Counted from the stretch's first letter, positions 1 through 8,960 are shown. The stretch: 64,000 nucleotides of DNA from Cupriavidus malaysiensis (GCF_001854325.1 NZ_CP017755.1:744001-808000); one strand, 5' to 3'. Program-made: numbers and translations. The notes: a model not told the origin generated them from the sequence alone.

Positions 1-627
1 AAGGTGGTGCACGGCGAGCAGCGCCTGCGCCTGCACCGGCCGCTGCCGGCGGCCGGCACCGTGCGCGCGCGCGCCCATGTCTCGCACGTGGTCGACAAGG
101 GCGCCGGCAAGGGCGCGCTGGTGATCACCGAGCGCACGCTGGTCGATGACGCCACCGGCGAGGCCCTGGCCACGCTGGCGCAGACCACGTTCTGCCGCGC
201 CGACGGCGGCTTCGGCCAGGGCGATGCCCCGCCCGAGCCGCTGCCGGCCGTGCCGGAGCGCGCGCCGGACGCCGTGCGCGAGATCGCCATCCTGCCGCAG
301 GCGGCGCTGCTGTATCGCCTGAACGCCGATCCCAACCCGCTCCATGCCGACCCGGCGGTGGCGCGCGCGGCCGGCTTCGAGCGCCCCATCCTGCATGGGC
401 TGTGCACCTATGGCGTGGCCGCGCGGGCGCTGCTCGACGCCTTTGCCGGCGGCGACGGCGACCGCCTGGCCGAGCTGAACGTGCGCTTCTCGCGCCCGGT
501 CTTCCCCGGCGAGACGCTGCAGGTGCGCATGTGGCGCGAGGCCGATGGCCGTGTGCGGTTCGACGCCCGCATCCCCGCGCGCGACGTGACGGTGCTCAGC
601 CATGGCGTGGCGGAGTTGCGTCCATGA
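1..627 (+). CDS. MaoC-type enoyl-CoA hydratase (C-terminal part, start outside window)
   Basis: The open frame runs in from the window edge, so the N-terminus is missing; a GTG at 4 is probably internal. The visible ~207 residues match the C-terminal hot-dog half of hydratase-2/MaoC proteins: the stretch YRLNADPNPLHADP holds the catalytic Asp and His of the hydratase-2 motif and is followed by GFERPILHGLCTYG, also typical. The family adds water to trans-2-enoyl-CoA in the cytoplasm. The stop overlaps the ATG of the next CoA-transferase gene (ATGA), so the two are translationally coupled and probably act on the same CoA ester. The substrate cannot be read from sequence. Confidence 0.85.
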   Translation, partial: KVVHGEQRLRLHRPLPAAGTVRARAHVSHVVDKGAGKGALVITERTLVDDATGEALATLAQTTFCRADGGFGQGDAPPEPLPAVPERAPDAVREIAILPQAALLYRLNADPNPLHADPAVARAAGFERPILHGLCTYGVAARALLDAFAGGDGDRLAELNVRFSRPVFPGETLQVRMWREADGRVRFDARIPARDVTVLSHGVAELRP

Positions 628-1913
628 GCGCGGCCGACGGCAAGACTGCAGCGGCTGCGCCGTCCGCTGCGCCGTCCGCCGCTCCATCGACGGCGCGCGC
701 GCTCGACGGCGTGCGCGTGCTCGACCTGTCGCGCATCCTGGCCGGCCCGTGGTGCGCGCAGAACCTGGCCGACCTCGGCGCCGAGGTGATCAAGGTGGAG
801 CGCCCGCGCGTGGGCGACGACACCCGCTCCTGGGGCCCGCCCTGGCTGCCGGACGGCGAAGGCAATCCCTCCGGTGACGCCACCTACTACGCCGGCGCCA
901 ACCGCGGCAAGCGCTCGCTCACGCTGGACATCGCCAGCGCCGAGGGCCAGGCCATCGTGCGCGAACTCGCGGCGCGCTCGCACATCGTGCTGGAGAACTA
1001 CAAGGTCGGCGACCTGAAGCGCTACGGGCTGGACTTCGACAGCCTCAAGGCCATCAATCCCGCCCTGGTCTACTGCTCGATCACCGGCTACGGGCAGCAG
1101 GGCCCGAGCGCGCACAAGCCCGGCTACGACTTCATCTTCCAGGGCCTGGGCGGGCTGATGAGCATCACCGGCGAGCGCGACGACCTGCCCGGCGGCGGCC
1201 CGCAGAAGGTCGGCGTGGCCGTGGTCGACATCTTCACCGGCATGTATGCCACGGTGGCGGTGCTGGGCGCGCTGCGGCATGCCGAGCGCACCGGCGAAGG
1301 CCAGCATCTCGACATCGCCCTGCTCGACGCGGCGGTCGCGGTGGGCGCCACGCCCATCATCGGCCAGCGCATCACCGGCAAGGTGCCCGGGCGCTTCGGC
1401 AATGCCCACGCCAATATGGTGCCCTATCACGTGTTCGCCACCGCCGACGGCTACATGATCGTGGCCGCCGGCAACGACGGGCAATGGCAGGCCTACTGCC
1501 GCGGCGTCGACCGGCCCGACCTGGCCGCCGACGAGCGCTTCCGCAGCGGCCCCGGCCGCCTGGTCAACCGCGACGCGCTGGTCCCCCTGCTGGAGGCCCA
1601 TATGCGTACCCGGCCCACCGCATTCTGGGTGGAGGCGCTGGAGCGCGAGGGCATCCCATGCGGGCCGATCAACGACTACGCGCAGGTGCTCGAAGACCCG
1701 CAGGTACGCCACCGCGAACTGCAGGTCGACCTAACGCGCAGCGACGGCGGCCTGTGCCCGACGGTCAAGAGCCCGCTGCGGCTGTCGGCCACGCCGGTGC
1801 GCTACGACGCGCCGCCGCCGCGCCTGGGCGAGCACACCGAGACGGTGCTGTCCGGCGTGCTGGGCAAGAGCCCGGAAGAGATCGCCGCGCTGCGCGAGCG
1901 TGGTGTGATCTGA
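624..1913 (+). CDS. CaiB/BaiF family III CoA-transferase
   Basis: This 429-residue protein has the typical length and order of family III (formyl-CoA/carnitine-type) CoA-transferases: LDGVRVLDLSRILAGPWC near residue 27, LGAEVIKVERP near 51, and VVDIFTGMYA, whose Asp (about 202) is the expected catalytic carboxylate. It should move CoA from an acyl-CoA donor to a free carboxylic acid. The ATG lies inside the stop of the MaoC gene (ATGA overlap); the longer upstream frame is only the antisense-like extension of that gene. Residues 11-22 are a small AAPS repeat encoded by near-identical 12-bp units. Donor and acceptor acids are unknown. Confidence 0.9.
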   Translation: MSAADGKTAAAAPSAAPSAAPSTARALDGVRVLDLSRILAGPWCAQNLADLGAEVIKVERPRVGDDTRSWGPPWLPDGEGNPSGDATYYAGANRGKRSLTLDIASAEGQAIVRELAARSHIVLENYKVGDLKRYGLDFDSLKAINPALVYCSITGYGQQGPSAHKPGYDFIFQGLGGLMSITGERDDLPGGGPQKVGVAVVDIFTGMYATVAVLGALRHAERTGEGQHLDIALLDAAVAVGATPIIGQRITGKVPGRFGNAHANMVPYHVFATADGYMIVAAGNDGQWQAYCRGVDRPDLAADERFRSGPGRLVNRDALVPLLEAHMRTRPTAFWVEALEREGIPCGPINDYAQVLEDPQVRHRELQVDLTRSDGGLCPTVKSPLRLSATPVRYDAPPPRLGEHTETVLSGVLGKSPEEIAALRERGVI

Positions 1914-1917
1914 GGGG

Positions 1918-1971
1918 CAGCGACGCTGCAGCGCATGGAGCGATGGGGCTCCATGCCAGTCTGCGTCGCTG
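1918..1971. terminator. long stem-loop between convergent genes
   Basis: Nested inverted repeats: outer arms CAGCGACGC (1918-1926) and GCGTCGCTG (1963-1971), inner arms GCATGGAGC (1933-1941) and GCTCCATGC (1948-1956). It starts 5 bases after the CaiB stop and faces the end of the convergent quiC. There is no clear T-run, so termination is inferred from position and stem strength. Confidence 0.55.
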
Positions 1972-2084
1972 CATGCTGTGCGGAAGTGCAGCGAATGGAA
2001 AGAGGGCTGGTGGATGCCTTTCTCGGCAGCATTCTGTGCCACCCGTCGGCGCTCGCGCTGCCGTCCGCACCACCATTCTCCCGC

Positions 2085-3986
2085 TCAAGCCGGCTCCAAC
2101 TGCGTCAGCGCGGCCATGCGCACCGCGGCATTGGCCGCCCCGTAGCCGCGGTAGCCGTCGCGCTGCACGATCTCGAAGAAGAAGCGCTGCTGGAAGGGCG
2201 CCGTATAGGCGTGCAGGAAGTCGCCGTGCGCGTCGCGGTCGTAGAGCATGCCCAGGCGCTGCAGCCGTGCCAGCAGCGTGTCGTCGAGCGCGAGCCGGGC
2301 GGCCACGTCGTCGTAGTAGTTGGCGGGCACCGGCAGCATGCCGGCGCGCCGGCGGTCGATGGCCTGCACCGTGCCCTCGATCCCCGTGGAGCGGAAGGCG
2401 ATGTGATGGACGCCCGCGCCGGCGTGGGCCTGCACGCAGCGCCCGGTGGTGGTCAGGCCGCTGTCGGACACATTGAGGGGGATGCGCACCCGCCCGTCCG
2501 CGCTGACCATGGCGCGGCTGCGCACGAGGCCGTAGGGGTCGGCGATTTCGTGCAGCGCCTCGGCCTGCATGCCGAACACCGTGCGGTAGAACAGCACGAA
2601 GCTGTCGAAGCGATGGGCCGGCAGCGCCTGCGCCAGGTGGTCGACGCCGGCCAGGCCGGCATGTCCGCTGTCCGCGTTGGCAGTGTCCGCCACAGGGGCG
2701 GCGCCCGTACGGGTCCAGTCCGCCAGCGCGAAATCGCTTTCGTAGATGCTGCGCTCGGCGCCATGGTCGTCGATCAGGTGGAACAGCATGCCGTCGGGCG
2801 CGCGCAGCGCCGGGATGGTGCGCTCGCCGGGCCCGGTGGGCTCGCGCCACTCCGGGCAGCGCAGCGCGCGGGCGCGCGCCATGGCGCGGCCGGCGTCGTC
2901 GACCTTGAGGCCGATCGCGCATACCGAGGGGCCGTGCTGGGCGAAATGCCCGGCGGCGGCGGTATCTGGCTCGGCGTTCAGGATCAGGTTGACGTCGCCT
3001 TGCCGGTACAGCTCGACCGCCTTGCTGCGATGCCGGCCCGCATGGGTGAAGCCCAGCGCCTGCAGCCGTTGCGCCAGCGCCTGGCCGGCGGCGGCATCGA
3101 CGGCGAATTCGAGGAAGTCGACGCCGGCCAGCGCAGGCGGCGCGGGCAGCGCGGCGCCGCCCGCCTCGGATTCCAGCCAGATCAGCGAGCGCAGCCCGTC
3201 CTCGGCGGTCAGCCGTGCCGGGGCGGCGCGGAAGCCGTCGTTGAAGACCTCCAGCGAGAGCGGCCCGGCATAGCCGGCGCGCAGCACGGCGTTGGTGAAA
3301 GCGGTCACCGGCAGTTCGCCCTGGCCGGGAAAGTTGCGGTAGTGGCGGCTCCACGACAGCACGTCCATCGACAGGCGCGGCGCATCGGCGAGCTGGACGA
3401 AGAAGAGCTTGTCGGCCGGTACCGCGTCGAGACCGTCGAGGGTGTCGCCGAGCGCGAGCGTATGGAAGCTGTCCAGTACCAGCCCCAGCGCCGGATGATC
3501 GGCCTGCCGCACGATCTGCCAGGCCTCGCGCCAGCGGCGCGTGTGACGGCCCCAGGCGAGTGCCTCGAAGCCCACGCGCAGGCCGCGCCGGGCGGCGGCC
3601 TCGGCCATCCGGCGCAGGTCGTCGGCAGCGCGCGCAGGATCGTCACTGGCGGCCTCCTGCACATTGCTGCACACCAGCACCATGCCGGCGCCGAGCTGCT
3701 CCATGACGTCGAACTTGCGCTCGGCGCGCGCCAGGTTGCGCGCGAACTGCTCGCGCGGCATGGCCTCGAAGTCGCGCAGCGGCTGGTAGAGGAAGACCTG
3801 CAGGCCCAGCCCGGCCGCGATCCCGCGCACTTCGGCCGGCGAGCCGCCGAAGTGCAGCAGGTCGTTCTCGAAGATCTCCACGCCATCGAAGCCGGCGGCC
3901 GCGGCGGCCTCCAGCTTTTCCGGCAGCGTGCCGGAGAGGGAAACGGTGGCGATGGATTTGGGCAGTGGGCGGGATGCGGTGGTCAT
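2085..3986 (-). CDS. quiC: 3-dehydroshikimate dehydratase fused to an HPPD-like domain
   Basis: Converts 3-dehydroshikimate to protocatechuate, the step that sends quinate and shikimate into the beta-ketoadipate pathway. The 633-residue protein has an N-terminal xylose-isomerase-type TIM barrel (about 10-275) and a C-terminal two-module VOC domain resembling 4-hydroxyphenylpyruvate dioxygenase (about 285-630). The barrel keeps the four expected metal ligands: Glu141 (VGFEALAWG), Asp172 (LVLDSFH), Gln198 (FVQLADA) and Glu246 (SLEVFND). This is the set described for the Pseudomonas putida enzyme. The VOC part also keeps a dioxygenase-like triad, His450, His528 and Glu605. The gene is divergent from an IclR regulator and lies near aroQ and a shikimate-dehydrogenase-like gene, which supports the assignment. 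Confidence 0.88.
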   Translation of the reverse strand: MTTASRPLPKSIATVSLSGTLPEKLEAAAAAGFDGVEIFENDLLHFGGSPAEVRGIAAGLGLQVFLYQPLRDFEAMPREQFARNLARAERKFDVMEQLGAGMVLVCSNVQEAASDDPARAADDLRRMAEAAARRGLRVGFEALAWGRHTRRWREAWQIVRQADHPALGLVLDSFHTLALGDTLDGLDAVPADKLFFVQLADAPRLSMDVLSWSRHYRNFPGQGELPVTAFTNAVLRAGYAGPLSLEVFNDGFRAAPARLTAEDGLRSLIWLESEAGGAALPAPPALAGVDFLEFAVDAAAGQALAQRLQALGFTHAGRHRSKAVELYRQGDVNLILNAEPDTAAAGHFAQHGPSVCAIGLKVDDAGRAMARARALRCPEWREPTGPGERTIPALRAPDGMLFHLIDDHGAERSIYESDFALADWTRTGAAPVADTANADSGHAGLAGVDHLAQALPAHRFDSFVLFYRTVFGMQAEALHEIADPYGLVRSRAMVSADGRVRIPLNVSDSGLTTTGRCVQAHAGAGVHHIAFRSTGIEGTVQAIDRRRAGMLPVPANYYDDVAARLALDDTLLARLQRLGMLYDRDAHGDFLHAYTAPFQQRFFFEIVQRDGYRGYGAANAAVRMAALTQLEPA

Positions 3987-4133
3987 GGCGGTCAGCTGGG
4001 GAAACAGGGGTGGCAGGTTCAGCAGGGGCGGCAGGGGCAGCGAAGGGGGTCAACAAAGGCTGGGTCACGCGCCGAAGATTAGGAAACATCCCTGCGGCCA
4101 ACAATCACCATTCGCGCCTTGGCGTGCGACAAT

Positions 4134-4162
4134 CGCTCGTCAATGAGCGGCATTCGCTCTTT
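4134..4162. promoter_or_regulatory. candidate IclR operator between quiC and its regulator
   Basis: Three alternating copies of one half-site: CGCTC (4134-4138), GAGCG (4145-4149), CGCTC (4155-4159). The right pair extends to AATGAGCG-N5-CGCTCTTT (4142-4162) with one mismatch. The site ends 15 bases before the iclR ATG in the 191-bp divergent region, a usual place for autoregulation and control of the target operon. Binding is inferred. Confidence 0.5.
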
Positions 4163-4177
4163 ACCAGGGTTAACCAC

Positions 4178-4945
4178 ATGGACAAGGAACCGTTGAACCG
4201 GCGCGACTGGATCGCCGGGCTGGAGAAGGGGCTTGCCATCCTCGAAGCCTTCGACAACGACCATCCGCGCCTCACGCCCACGCAGGCGGCGCAGCTCACC
4301 GGCCTCACGCGCACGGCCGCGCGGCGCTACCTGCTGACGCTGGAGCACCTGGGCTACACCACCAGCGACGGCACGCTGTTCAGCCTGACGCCGCGCGTGC
4401 TCAAGGTGGGCTGGTCCTATTTCGATTCGGCGCGCCTGCCACGCACGGTGCAGCCCTTCCTGCAGCAGATCACCGCGCAGCTCGGCGAGGCCGCCTACCT
4501 GAGCGTGCTCGATGGCTGGGAGCTGGTCTTCATCGCCCGCACCAGCGCCAGCCGCGTGATGAGCACCGGCTTCGTGCTGGGCGCGCGGGTGCCGGCGCCG
4601 CTCGGCTCGGCCGGCGTGATGATGCTGGCCTCGCGGCCGGAGGAAGCGGTGCGCGAGTGGCTGGAGAGCTGCGTGCTCGCCCCCTACACGCCTTACACCA
4701 TCATGCAGAGCGACCGTCTGCTGGAGGAGATCCGCAAGGCTGGCCAGCGGGGCTATGCCATGCTGGAGCAGCAGTTGCAGACCGGCGTGCGCGGCATCGC
4801 GGTGCCGCTGCGGGATCGCCACGGCAAGGTGATCGCCGCGCTGTCGGTCAATATGCCGATCGGGGACGAGACTGCCGAGCAGGCGCTGGAGCGCGTGCTG
4901 CAGGTGATGCAGGACACGGCGCTGCTGATCATGCGGGTACTCTAG
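4178..4945 (+). CDS. IclR-family regulator (PcaR/PobR-like)
   Basis: A 255-residue IclR-type regulator. The N-terminal winged helix-turn-helix (about 10-70) reads GLEKGLAILEAF then LTRTAARRYLLTLEHLGY; the C-terminal GAF-like effector domain includes ARVPAPLGSAGVMMLAS and GVRGIAVPLRDRHGKVIAALSVNMP. The sequence resembles the PcaR/PobR/PcaU branch, which responds to aromatic acids such as protocatechuate or beta-ketoadipate. It is divergent from quiC and convergent with aroQ, so it most likely senses a quinate-pathway intermediate. The ATG at 4178 was chosen because the homology starts there; longer upstream frames are non-coding. Confidence 0.88.
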   Translation: MDKEPLNRRDWIAGLEKGLAILEAFDNDHPRLTPTQAAQLTGLTRTAARRYLLTLEHLGYTTSDGTLFSLTPRVLKVGWSYFDSARLPRTVQPFLQQITAQLGEAAYLSVLDGWELVFIARTSASRVMSTGFVLGARVPAPLGSAGVMMLASRPEEAVREWLESCVLAPYTPYTIMQSDRLLEEIRKAGQRGYAMLEQQLQTGVRGIAVPLRDRHGKVIAALSVNMPIGDETAEQALERVLQVMQDTALLIMRVL

Positions 4946-4959
4946 CCGGGGCCACCGGT

Positions 4960-4993
4960 CCGCCGCGCCGGGCCCCCTCCGGGGGCGCGGCGG
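4960..4993. terminator. GC-rich hairpin between convergent iclR and aroQ
   Basis: CCGCCGCGCC (4960-4969) pairs perfectly with GGCGCGGCGG (4984-4993), with further C/G pairing inside. It fills the 55-bp gap between two convergent stops. There is no strong T-run on either side, so termination is inferred from position. Confidence 0.5.
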
Positions 4994-5000
4994 CATCCGT

Positions 5001-5492
5001 CTATTTTCCGTTGATTCCCGGCGACTTCCCCTCTTGCGCGGCCACGCCCGCGAGCTGCGCCAGCGCGGCGATCGCCAGGCCGTAGCCCTGGACTCCCAGC
5101 CCCGCCATCACGGCGCGCGCTACCGGGGAGACCCAGGAGTGGTGGCGGAAGGCCTCGCGGGCATGCACATTGCTGATGTGGTACTCGATCACCGGCAGTG
5201 CGGTGCCGCGGATGGCATCGTGCAGGGCGATCGACGTATGCGTGAGCGCGCCGGCATTGAGCACGACCCCGATCGCTTCCCCCTGCGCACACAAGCGGCC
5301 CGCCTCGTGGATCCAGTCGATCAGCACGCCTTCGTGGTTGCTCTGCCGGCACGCTGCGCGCAGGCCGAAGCGTTGCGCGGCATCCTGGCAGATGCGCTCG
5401 ACGTCGGCCAGCGACTCGCTGCCATATACCGCCGGCTCGCGCGAGCCGAGCAGGTTGAGGTTGGGACCGTTCAGCACCAGCACCGATGGCAT
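5001..5492 (-). CDS. aroQ: type II 3-dehydroquinate dehydratase
   Basis: Dehydrates 3-dehydroquinate to 3-dehydroshikimate in the cytoplasm. At 163 residues it is slightly longer than the usual ~145-150, with a short extra C-terminal tail. The family signature VLVLNGPNLNLLGSREP opens the protein. Catalytic positions are visible: the lid Arg18 and Tyr23 (AVYG), Asn79 in VVLNAGALTHTS, His105 in EYHISNVHAREAF and Arg112. The ATG has an AGGAG ribosome site. Lying with quiC, an importer and a dehydrogenase, this copy is probably catabolic, feeding QuiC, rather than the housekeeping enzyme of aromatic amino-acid synthesis. Confidence 0.93.
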   Translation of the reverse strand: MPSVLVLNGPNLNLLGSREPAVYGSESLADVERICQDAAQRFGLRAACRQSNHEGVLIDWIHEAGRLCAQGEAIGVVLNAGALTHTSIALHDAIRGTALPVIEYHISNVHAREAFRHHSWVSPVARAVMAGLGVQGYGLAIAALAQLAGVAAQEGKSPGINGK

Positions 5493-5540
5493 GGCATCTC
5501 CTGATTCAGATGAAACGACGATAGAAGGTGCGGCGCGCCG

Positions 5541-6605
5541 TCAGAACTTGTGGCGCATGCCTGCCATCGCGCCCAGGCGGGTGCCGTTGCCATAGGTATT
5601 GCCGCTGTTGGCGAAGGCCGGCGCGCTGTTGAGGGCGATCCACTGGCCCTGCAGGTTGGTGTAGTCCACTTCCAGGTAGACGTCGGTGCGCTTGCTGAAG
5701 CTGTACATCAGCATGCCGGCGGTGGTGAGCCGCTTGCCGCCCTGGCCAGCATGGCGCAGCCAGTCGTACTGCACGGTGCCGATCAGGGCCAGCGCATCGT
5801 TCAGGTTGTAGCGCGCGCCGGCGTAGGCGGCCTGGTTGCGGTAGTCGGCCACGTCGAGCCGGTTGTTGGTGTAGCCCAGGTAGTACTGCGCGCGCGCGGC
5901 CTTCCAGGTGCCGCCCAGGCCCCACACGGTCTGCTTGCTGGCCAGCGCGGCCGGCACCGCGCCGAAGTAGGCGCTGGTGACGTTCTGCGTCTGCTGGTAG
6001 ACCGCGCCCACCTCGAAGGGGCCGGAGCCGTAGACCAGCGAGCCGGCCGCGGCCGAGCCGGTCTTCAGGCTGCCCGGCACCTCGCCGAAGGTATAGGCCG
6101 CCGCCGCCTGCAGCCCGCCGAAGGACTTGATGTACTTGATGGTGTTGTCGTAGCGCAGGCCGGTGTAGTTGCCGCCCTGGTAGCCGACGATGGAGTTGTT
6201 GGCGAAGGCCATGGCCTCGTAGGAGGACAGCACCTCGTGCGCCAGCGTGTACTGGCGGCCCAGCGCCAGCTTGCCGTAGGCGCCCTCCAGGCCGACCGCC
6301 GCGGTGCGGCCGAACAGGCGGCCGCCCTGCTGGCTGCCGCCGGTGTCGGGGAAGAAGCCGGATTCGAGGATGAACCAGGCCTTGGTGCCGCCGCCGAGGT
6401 CTTCGCTGCCGCGCACGCCCCAGCGGCTGCCGGTCAGCGCGCCGTCGCCGAGCTGGGTGCGGCTGTTGCCGGCGGCGTCCTCGTGGGTGCTGTAGCGGAC
6501 AGCCGTGTCGATCAGGCCGTAGAGGGTCACGCCGCCGGCAGTCTGGGCGGCCGCGGGCACGCTGCCCGCGCCCAGCGCGAGCAGCGCCATCATCGTCTTC
6601 TTCAT
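5541..6605 (-). CDS. Burkholderia-type outer-membrane porin
   Basis: A 354-residue porin of the Gram_neg_porins type. A cleavable signal peptide (MKKTMMALLALGAGSVPAAAQ) is followed by VTLYGLIDTAVRY, the usual first strand of this family, then RWGVRGSEDLGGGTKAWFILESGF. It ends GAMAGMRHKF, with the C-terminal Phe needed for outer-membrane insertion. It forms a trimeric channel for small, often anionic solutes. It sits between the MFS importer and aroQ on one strand, so it probably admits quinate, shikimate or related hydroxy acids. Specificity is inferred from context only. Confidence 0.9.
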   Translation of the reverse strand: MKKTMMALLALGAGSVPAAAQTAGGVTLYGLIDTAVRYSTHEDAAGNSRTQLGDGALTGSRWGVRGSEDLGGGTKAWFILESGFFPDTGGSQQGGRLFGRTAAVGLEGAYGKLALGRQYTLAHEVLSSYEAMAFANNSIVGYQGGNYTGLRYDNTIKYIKSFGGLQAAAAYTFGEVPGSLKTGSAAAGSLVYGSGPFEVGAVYQQTQNVTSAYFGAVPAALASKQTVWGLGGTWKAARAQYYLGYTNNRLDVADYRNQAAYAGARYNLNDALALIGTVQYDWLRHAGQGGKRLTTAGMLMYSFSKRTDVYLEVDYTNLQGQWIALNSAPAFANSGNTYGNGTRLGAMAGMRHKF

Positions 6606-6659
6606 GCTTGGTGTCTCGGAGTCTTGTGGTGTGATCGGTGGGGCGGCGGGTGCGGGGCG

Positions 6660-7988
6660 TCAGGCGGCGCCCGCCACCTTGCGCGGGGCGAGGATGAACA
6701 GCCAGGCCAGCGCGATGAAGTAGGCGCAGGGGATCATGGTGAAGAGCACCGTGTAGTTGTCGTGCGTGGCGGTGAGCACGTAGCCGACCAGCTGGGTCAT
6801 GAACATGCCGCCGATGGCGCCGATCATGCCGCCGAAGCCGAACACCGAGCTGATCACGTGCTTGGGCGTGTAATCCATCACCAGGCTCCAGATATTGGCG
6901 GTCCAGGCCTGGTGAGCGCCGATCGCGACCGAGATCGCGGCCACCGCCATCCACAGGCTGCTGGCGCCGGCGGCCATGACGATGGAAGTGATGCACAGGG
7001 CGAAGGCCAGCATCGACAGCAGGCGTGCGCGCACCGCCGGCATGCCGCGGGCGATCAGCCAGGAGGAGAGCGCGCCGCCGCCGACGCTGCCGATGTCGGC
7101 GCACAGGTAGATGACGATCAGCGGGATGCCCATCTGGGTGACGCTGATGCCGAGGTGGTACTGCTGGTTGAGGAAGGGCGGCAGCCAGTACAGGTAGAAC
7201 CAGAACACCGGCGCGGTGATGGCGTAGGCCAGCGCGAAGGCCCAGGTGCCGCGCATGCGCAGGATGCGCGAGTAGGGAATGCGCTGCGGGGCGGGCTCGA
7301 TGTCGCGCGTGACGTGGGCCAGCTCGGCCTGGCTGACCGTGGGGTGCTCGTCGGGGTTGTGGTAGCGCACCAGCCACAGCACCAGCCACAGGGCGCCGAA
7401 GGAGGCGATGACGAGGAAGGCGGCCTGCCAGCCCCACGCCTCCAGGATCAGCGGCAGCATCAGCGGCGTCAGCATGGCGCCGACATTGGTGCCGGCGTTG
7501 AAGATGCCGGTGGCGATGGCGCGCTCACCCGCCGGGAACCACAGGCGCGTGGTCTTGACGCAGGCCGGGTAATTGGCTGCCTCGGACAGGCCGAGGAAGA
7601 AGCGGCAGATCATGAAGCCCACCGCGGAGGCCGCGAAGGCATGCGCGCCGCAGGCGATGCTCCACAGCAGCACCGCCAGCGCGAAGGCCCGCTTGACGCC
7701 GACCATGTCGATGAAGCGGCCTTGCAGCGCGAAGCCGATGGCATAGCCGACCTGGAACCAGAAGTTGATGTTGGCGTAGTCCTGCGCGGTCCAGGCCATG
7801 GCCTTGGCCAGCACCGGCTGCAGCACGCCCAGCGCGGCGCGGTCGACGTAGTTCAGCGTGGTCGCGAAGAACACCAGGGCGAGCATGCCCCAGCGCACCT
7901 TGCCGGCGGCGAAGGCCGCGCGGATCTTGCCGCCGAGCGAGGCGCCCGGGGTGGCCGCCATGGGCAGCTCCTTGTGTGTCGTGGTCAT
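6660..7988 (-). CDS. MFS transporter, anion:cation symporter family
   Basis: A 442-residue inner-membrane protein with the 12-helix pattern of the ACS group of the major facilitator superfamily (glucarate, phthalate and hydroxy-acid permeases). VFFATTLNYVDRAALGVLQP near residue 40 is the typical first-helix motif with the Asn-Tyr-x-Asp-Arg signature. It probably brings an organic anion into the cell with protons; the neighbours suggest quinate or shikimate. Start ATG 7988 is preceded by GGAGAC. It lies 54 bases upstream of the porin on the same strand and is likely co-transcribed with it. Confidence 0.88.
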   Translation of the reverse strand: MTTTHKELPMAATPGASLGGKIRAAFAAGKVRWGMLALVFFATTLNYVDRAALGVLQPVLAKAMAWTAQDYANINFWFQVGYAIGFALQGRFIDMVGVKRAFALAVLLWSIACGAHAFAASAVGFMICRFFLGLSEAANYPACVKTTRLWFPAGERAIATGIFNAGTNVGAMLTPLMLPLILEAWGWQAAFLVIASFGALWLVLWLVRYHNPDEHPTVSQAELAHVTRDIEPAPQRIPYSRILRMRGTWAFALAYAITAPVFWFYLYWLPPFLNQQYHLGISVTQMGIPLIVIYLCADIGSVGGGALSSWLIARGMPAVRARLLSMLAFALCITSIVMAAGASSLWMAVAAISVAIGAHQAWTANIWSLVMDYTPKHVISSVFGFGGMIGAIGGMFMTQLVGYVLTATHDNYTVLFTMIPCAYFIALAWLFILAPRKVAGAA

Positions 7989-8072
7989 TCGATTGTCTCC
8001 ACCAGTAGATGAGAATGGCTGGCCGGCGTGCCTTTGTCACGTGCGCATGGCAACGCTCGGCGGGGTTTCTTG

Positions 8073-8108
8073 GGGGCGATTGGGGCGATTAGGGCGATCG
8101 GGGCGATT
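8073..8108. repeat. 9-bp tandem repeat upstream of the MFS gene
   Basis: Four consecutive units of GGGGCGATT with one or two base changes, in the 138-bp gap between the dehydrogenase-like gene and the MFS gene. A 9-bp unit is three codons long, but no reading frame here appears to be used. Probably a slippage-prone spacer. Confidence 0.8.
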
Positions 8109-8126
8109 GGGGGGGCGGGGGCGCCC

Positions 8127-8960
8127 TCAATAGCGGATGCGGGACACCGCGCGCAGCGCGTCGGGCGTGGCGGTACCGAATCCGAAGAACTCCAGGTAGG
8201 CCGGGATCATCTCAAACAGCATGTCGGTGCCGACCTGGACGGTGCAGCCGCGCGCCAGGGCGGCGGCCAGGAACGGGGTGACCTCGGCGCGCATCACGAC
8301 CTCGCCGACGATCGCCGCCGGTGCGATGCGCGTGACGTCGAAGGGCAGCGGATCGTCGGCGCGCATGCCGAGCGGAGTGGCGTTGACGATGATGTCGAAG
8401 CCGTGCGGATCGCCGCAGCCGGTGCGCACGGCCAGGCCCGGATAGTGCTCGGTGAGGCGCAGGCCAAGCGCCTCGGCGACGGCCGGGCGTGTATCGGACA
8501 GGGCCAGTTCGGTCACGCCCTCGGCGGCCAGCGAAGCAGCGATGGCGCTGCCCACGCCGCCGCAGCCCGAGATGATGGCGCGCGCGCCGGCGAGCCGGGC
8601 GCCCTTGCGGCGCAGGCCGCGCACGAAGCCGGCGCCGTCGAACTGGTCGCCCAGCAGGGTGCCGTCGGCGCGCCGCAGCACGGCATTGCAGGCGCCCGCG
8701 ATGCGCGCGGTCGGGGTCAGCTCGTCGACCAGTTCGACCGTGGCCACCTTGTGCGGCATGGTGACCAGCGCGCCGCGCAGGTTGCTGAGCCGGAACAGCG
8801 CGCGGAACACGTCCGGGTAGTCATCCGGCCGCACCCCCAGCGGGACCACCACGGCGTCGATGCCCTGCTGTTCGAACCAGGGGTTGTAGATCATCGGCGC
8901 CTTGAAGGACTCGGTGGGATAGCCGAGATGCGCGATGACGGTGGTCTTGCCATTGATCAT
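8127..8960 (-). CDS. shikimate/quinate dehydrogenase-like protein
   Basis: A 277-residue member of the shikimate dehydrogenase family, which interconverts shikimate (or quinate) and its dehydro form with NAD(P). The N-terminal substrate domain holds the catalytic pair Lys71 (VTMPHK) and Asp108 (GDQFDGAG); SGCGGVGSAIA (131-141) is the nucleotide loop. The opening LGYPTESFKAP differs from the usual biosynthetic AroE motif with its two substrate serines, which points to a non-housekeeping paralogue of catabolic type. It is first in the minus-strand run with the MFS gene, porin and aroQ. Which of shikimate or quinate it uses is not visible. Confidence 0.85.
   Translation of the reverse strand: MINGKTTVIAHLGYPTESFKAPMIYNPWFEQQGIDAVVVPLGVRPDDYPDVFRALFRLSNLRGALVTMPHKVATVELVDELTPTARIAGACNAVLRRADGTLLGDQFDGAGFVRGLRRKGARLAGARAIISGCGGVGSAIAASLAAEGVTELALSDTRPAVAEALGLRLTEHYPGLAVRTGCGDPHGFDIIVNATPLGMRADDPLPFDVTRIAPAAIVGEVVMRAEVTPFLAAALARGCTVQVGTDMLFEMIPAYLEFFGFGTATPDALRAVSRIRY

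Noticed and set aside
1935..4082. 715-residue open frame on the plus strand opposite quiC
   Set aside because: It is the antisense shadow of quiC in GC-rich DNA: composition is His/Arg/Gly/Ala-biased, there is no family match, and the minus strand encodes a well-conserved enzyme with catalytic residues.
5550..8012. 820-residue plus-strand open frame opposite the porin and MFS genes
   Set aside because: Spans two real minus-strand genes and their gap with no start signal or recognisable domain; a typical high-GC shadow.
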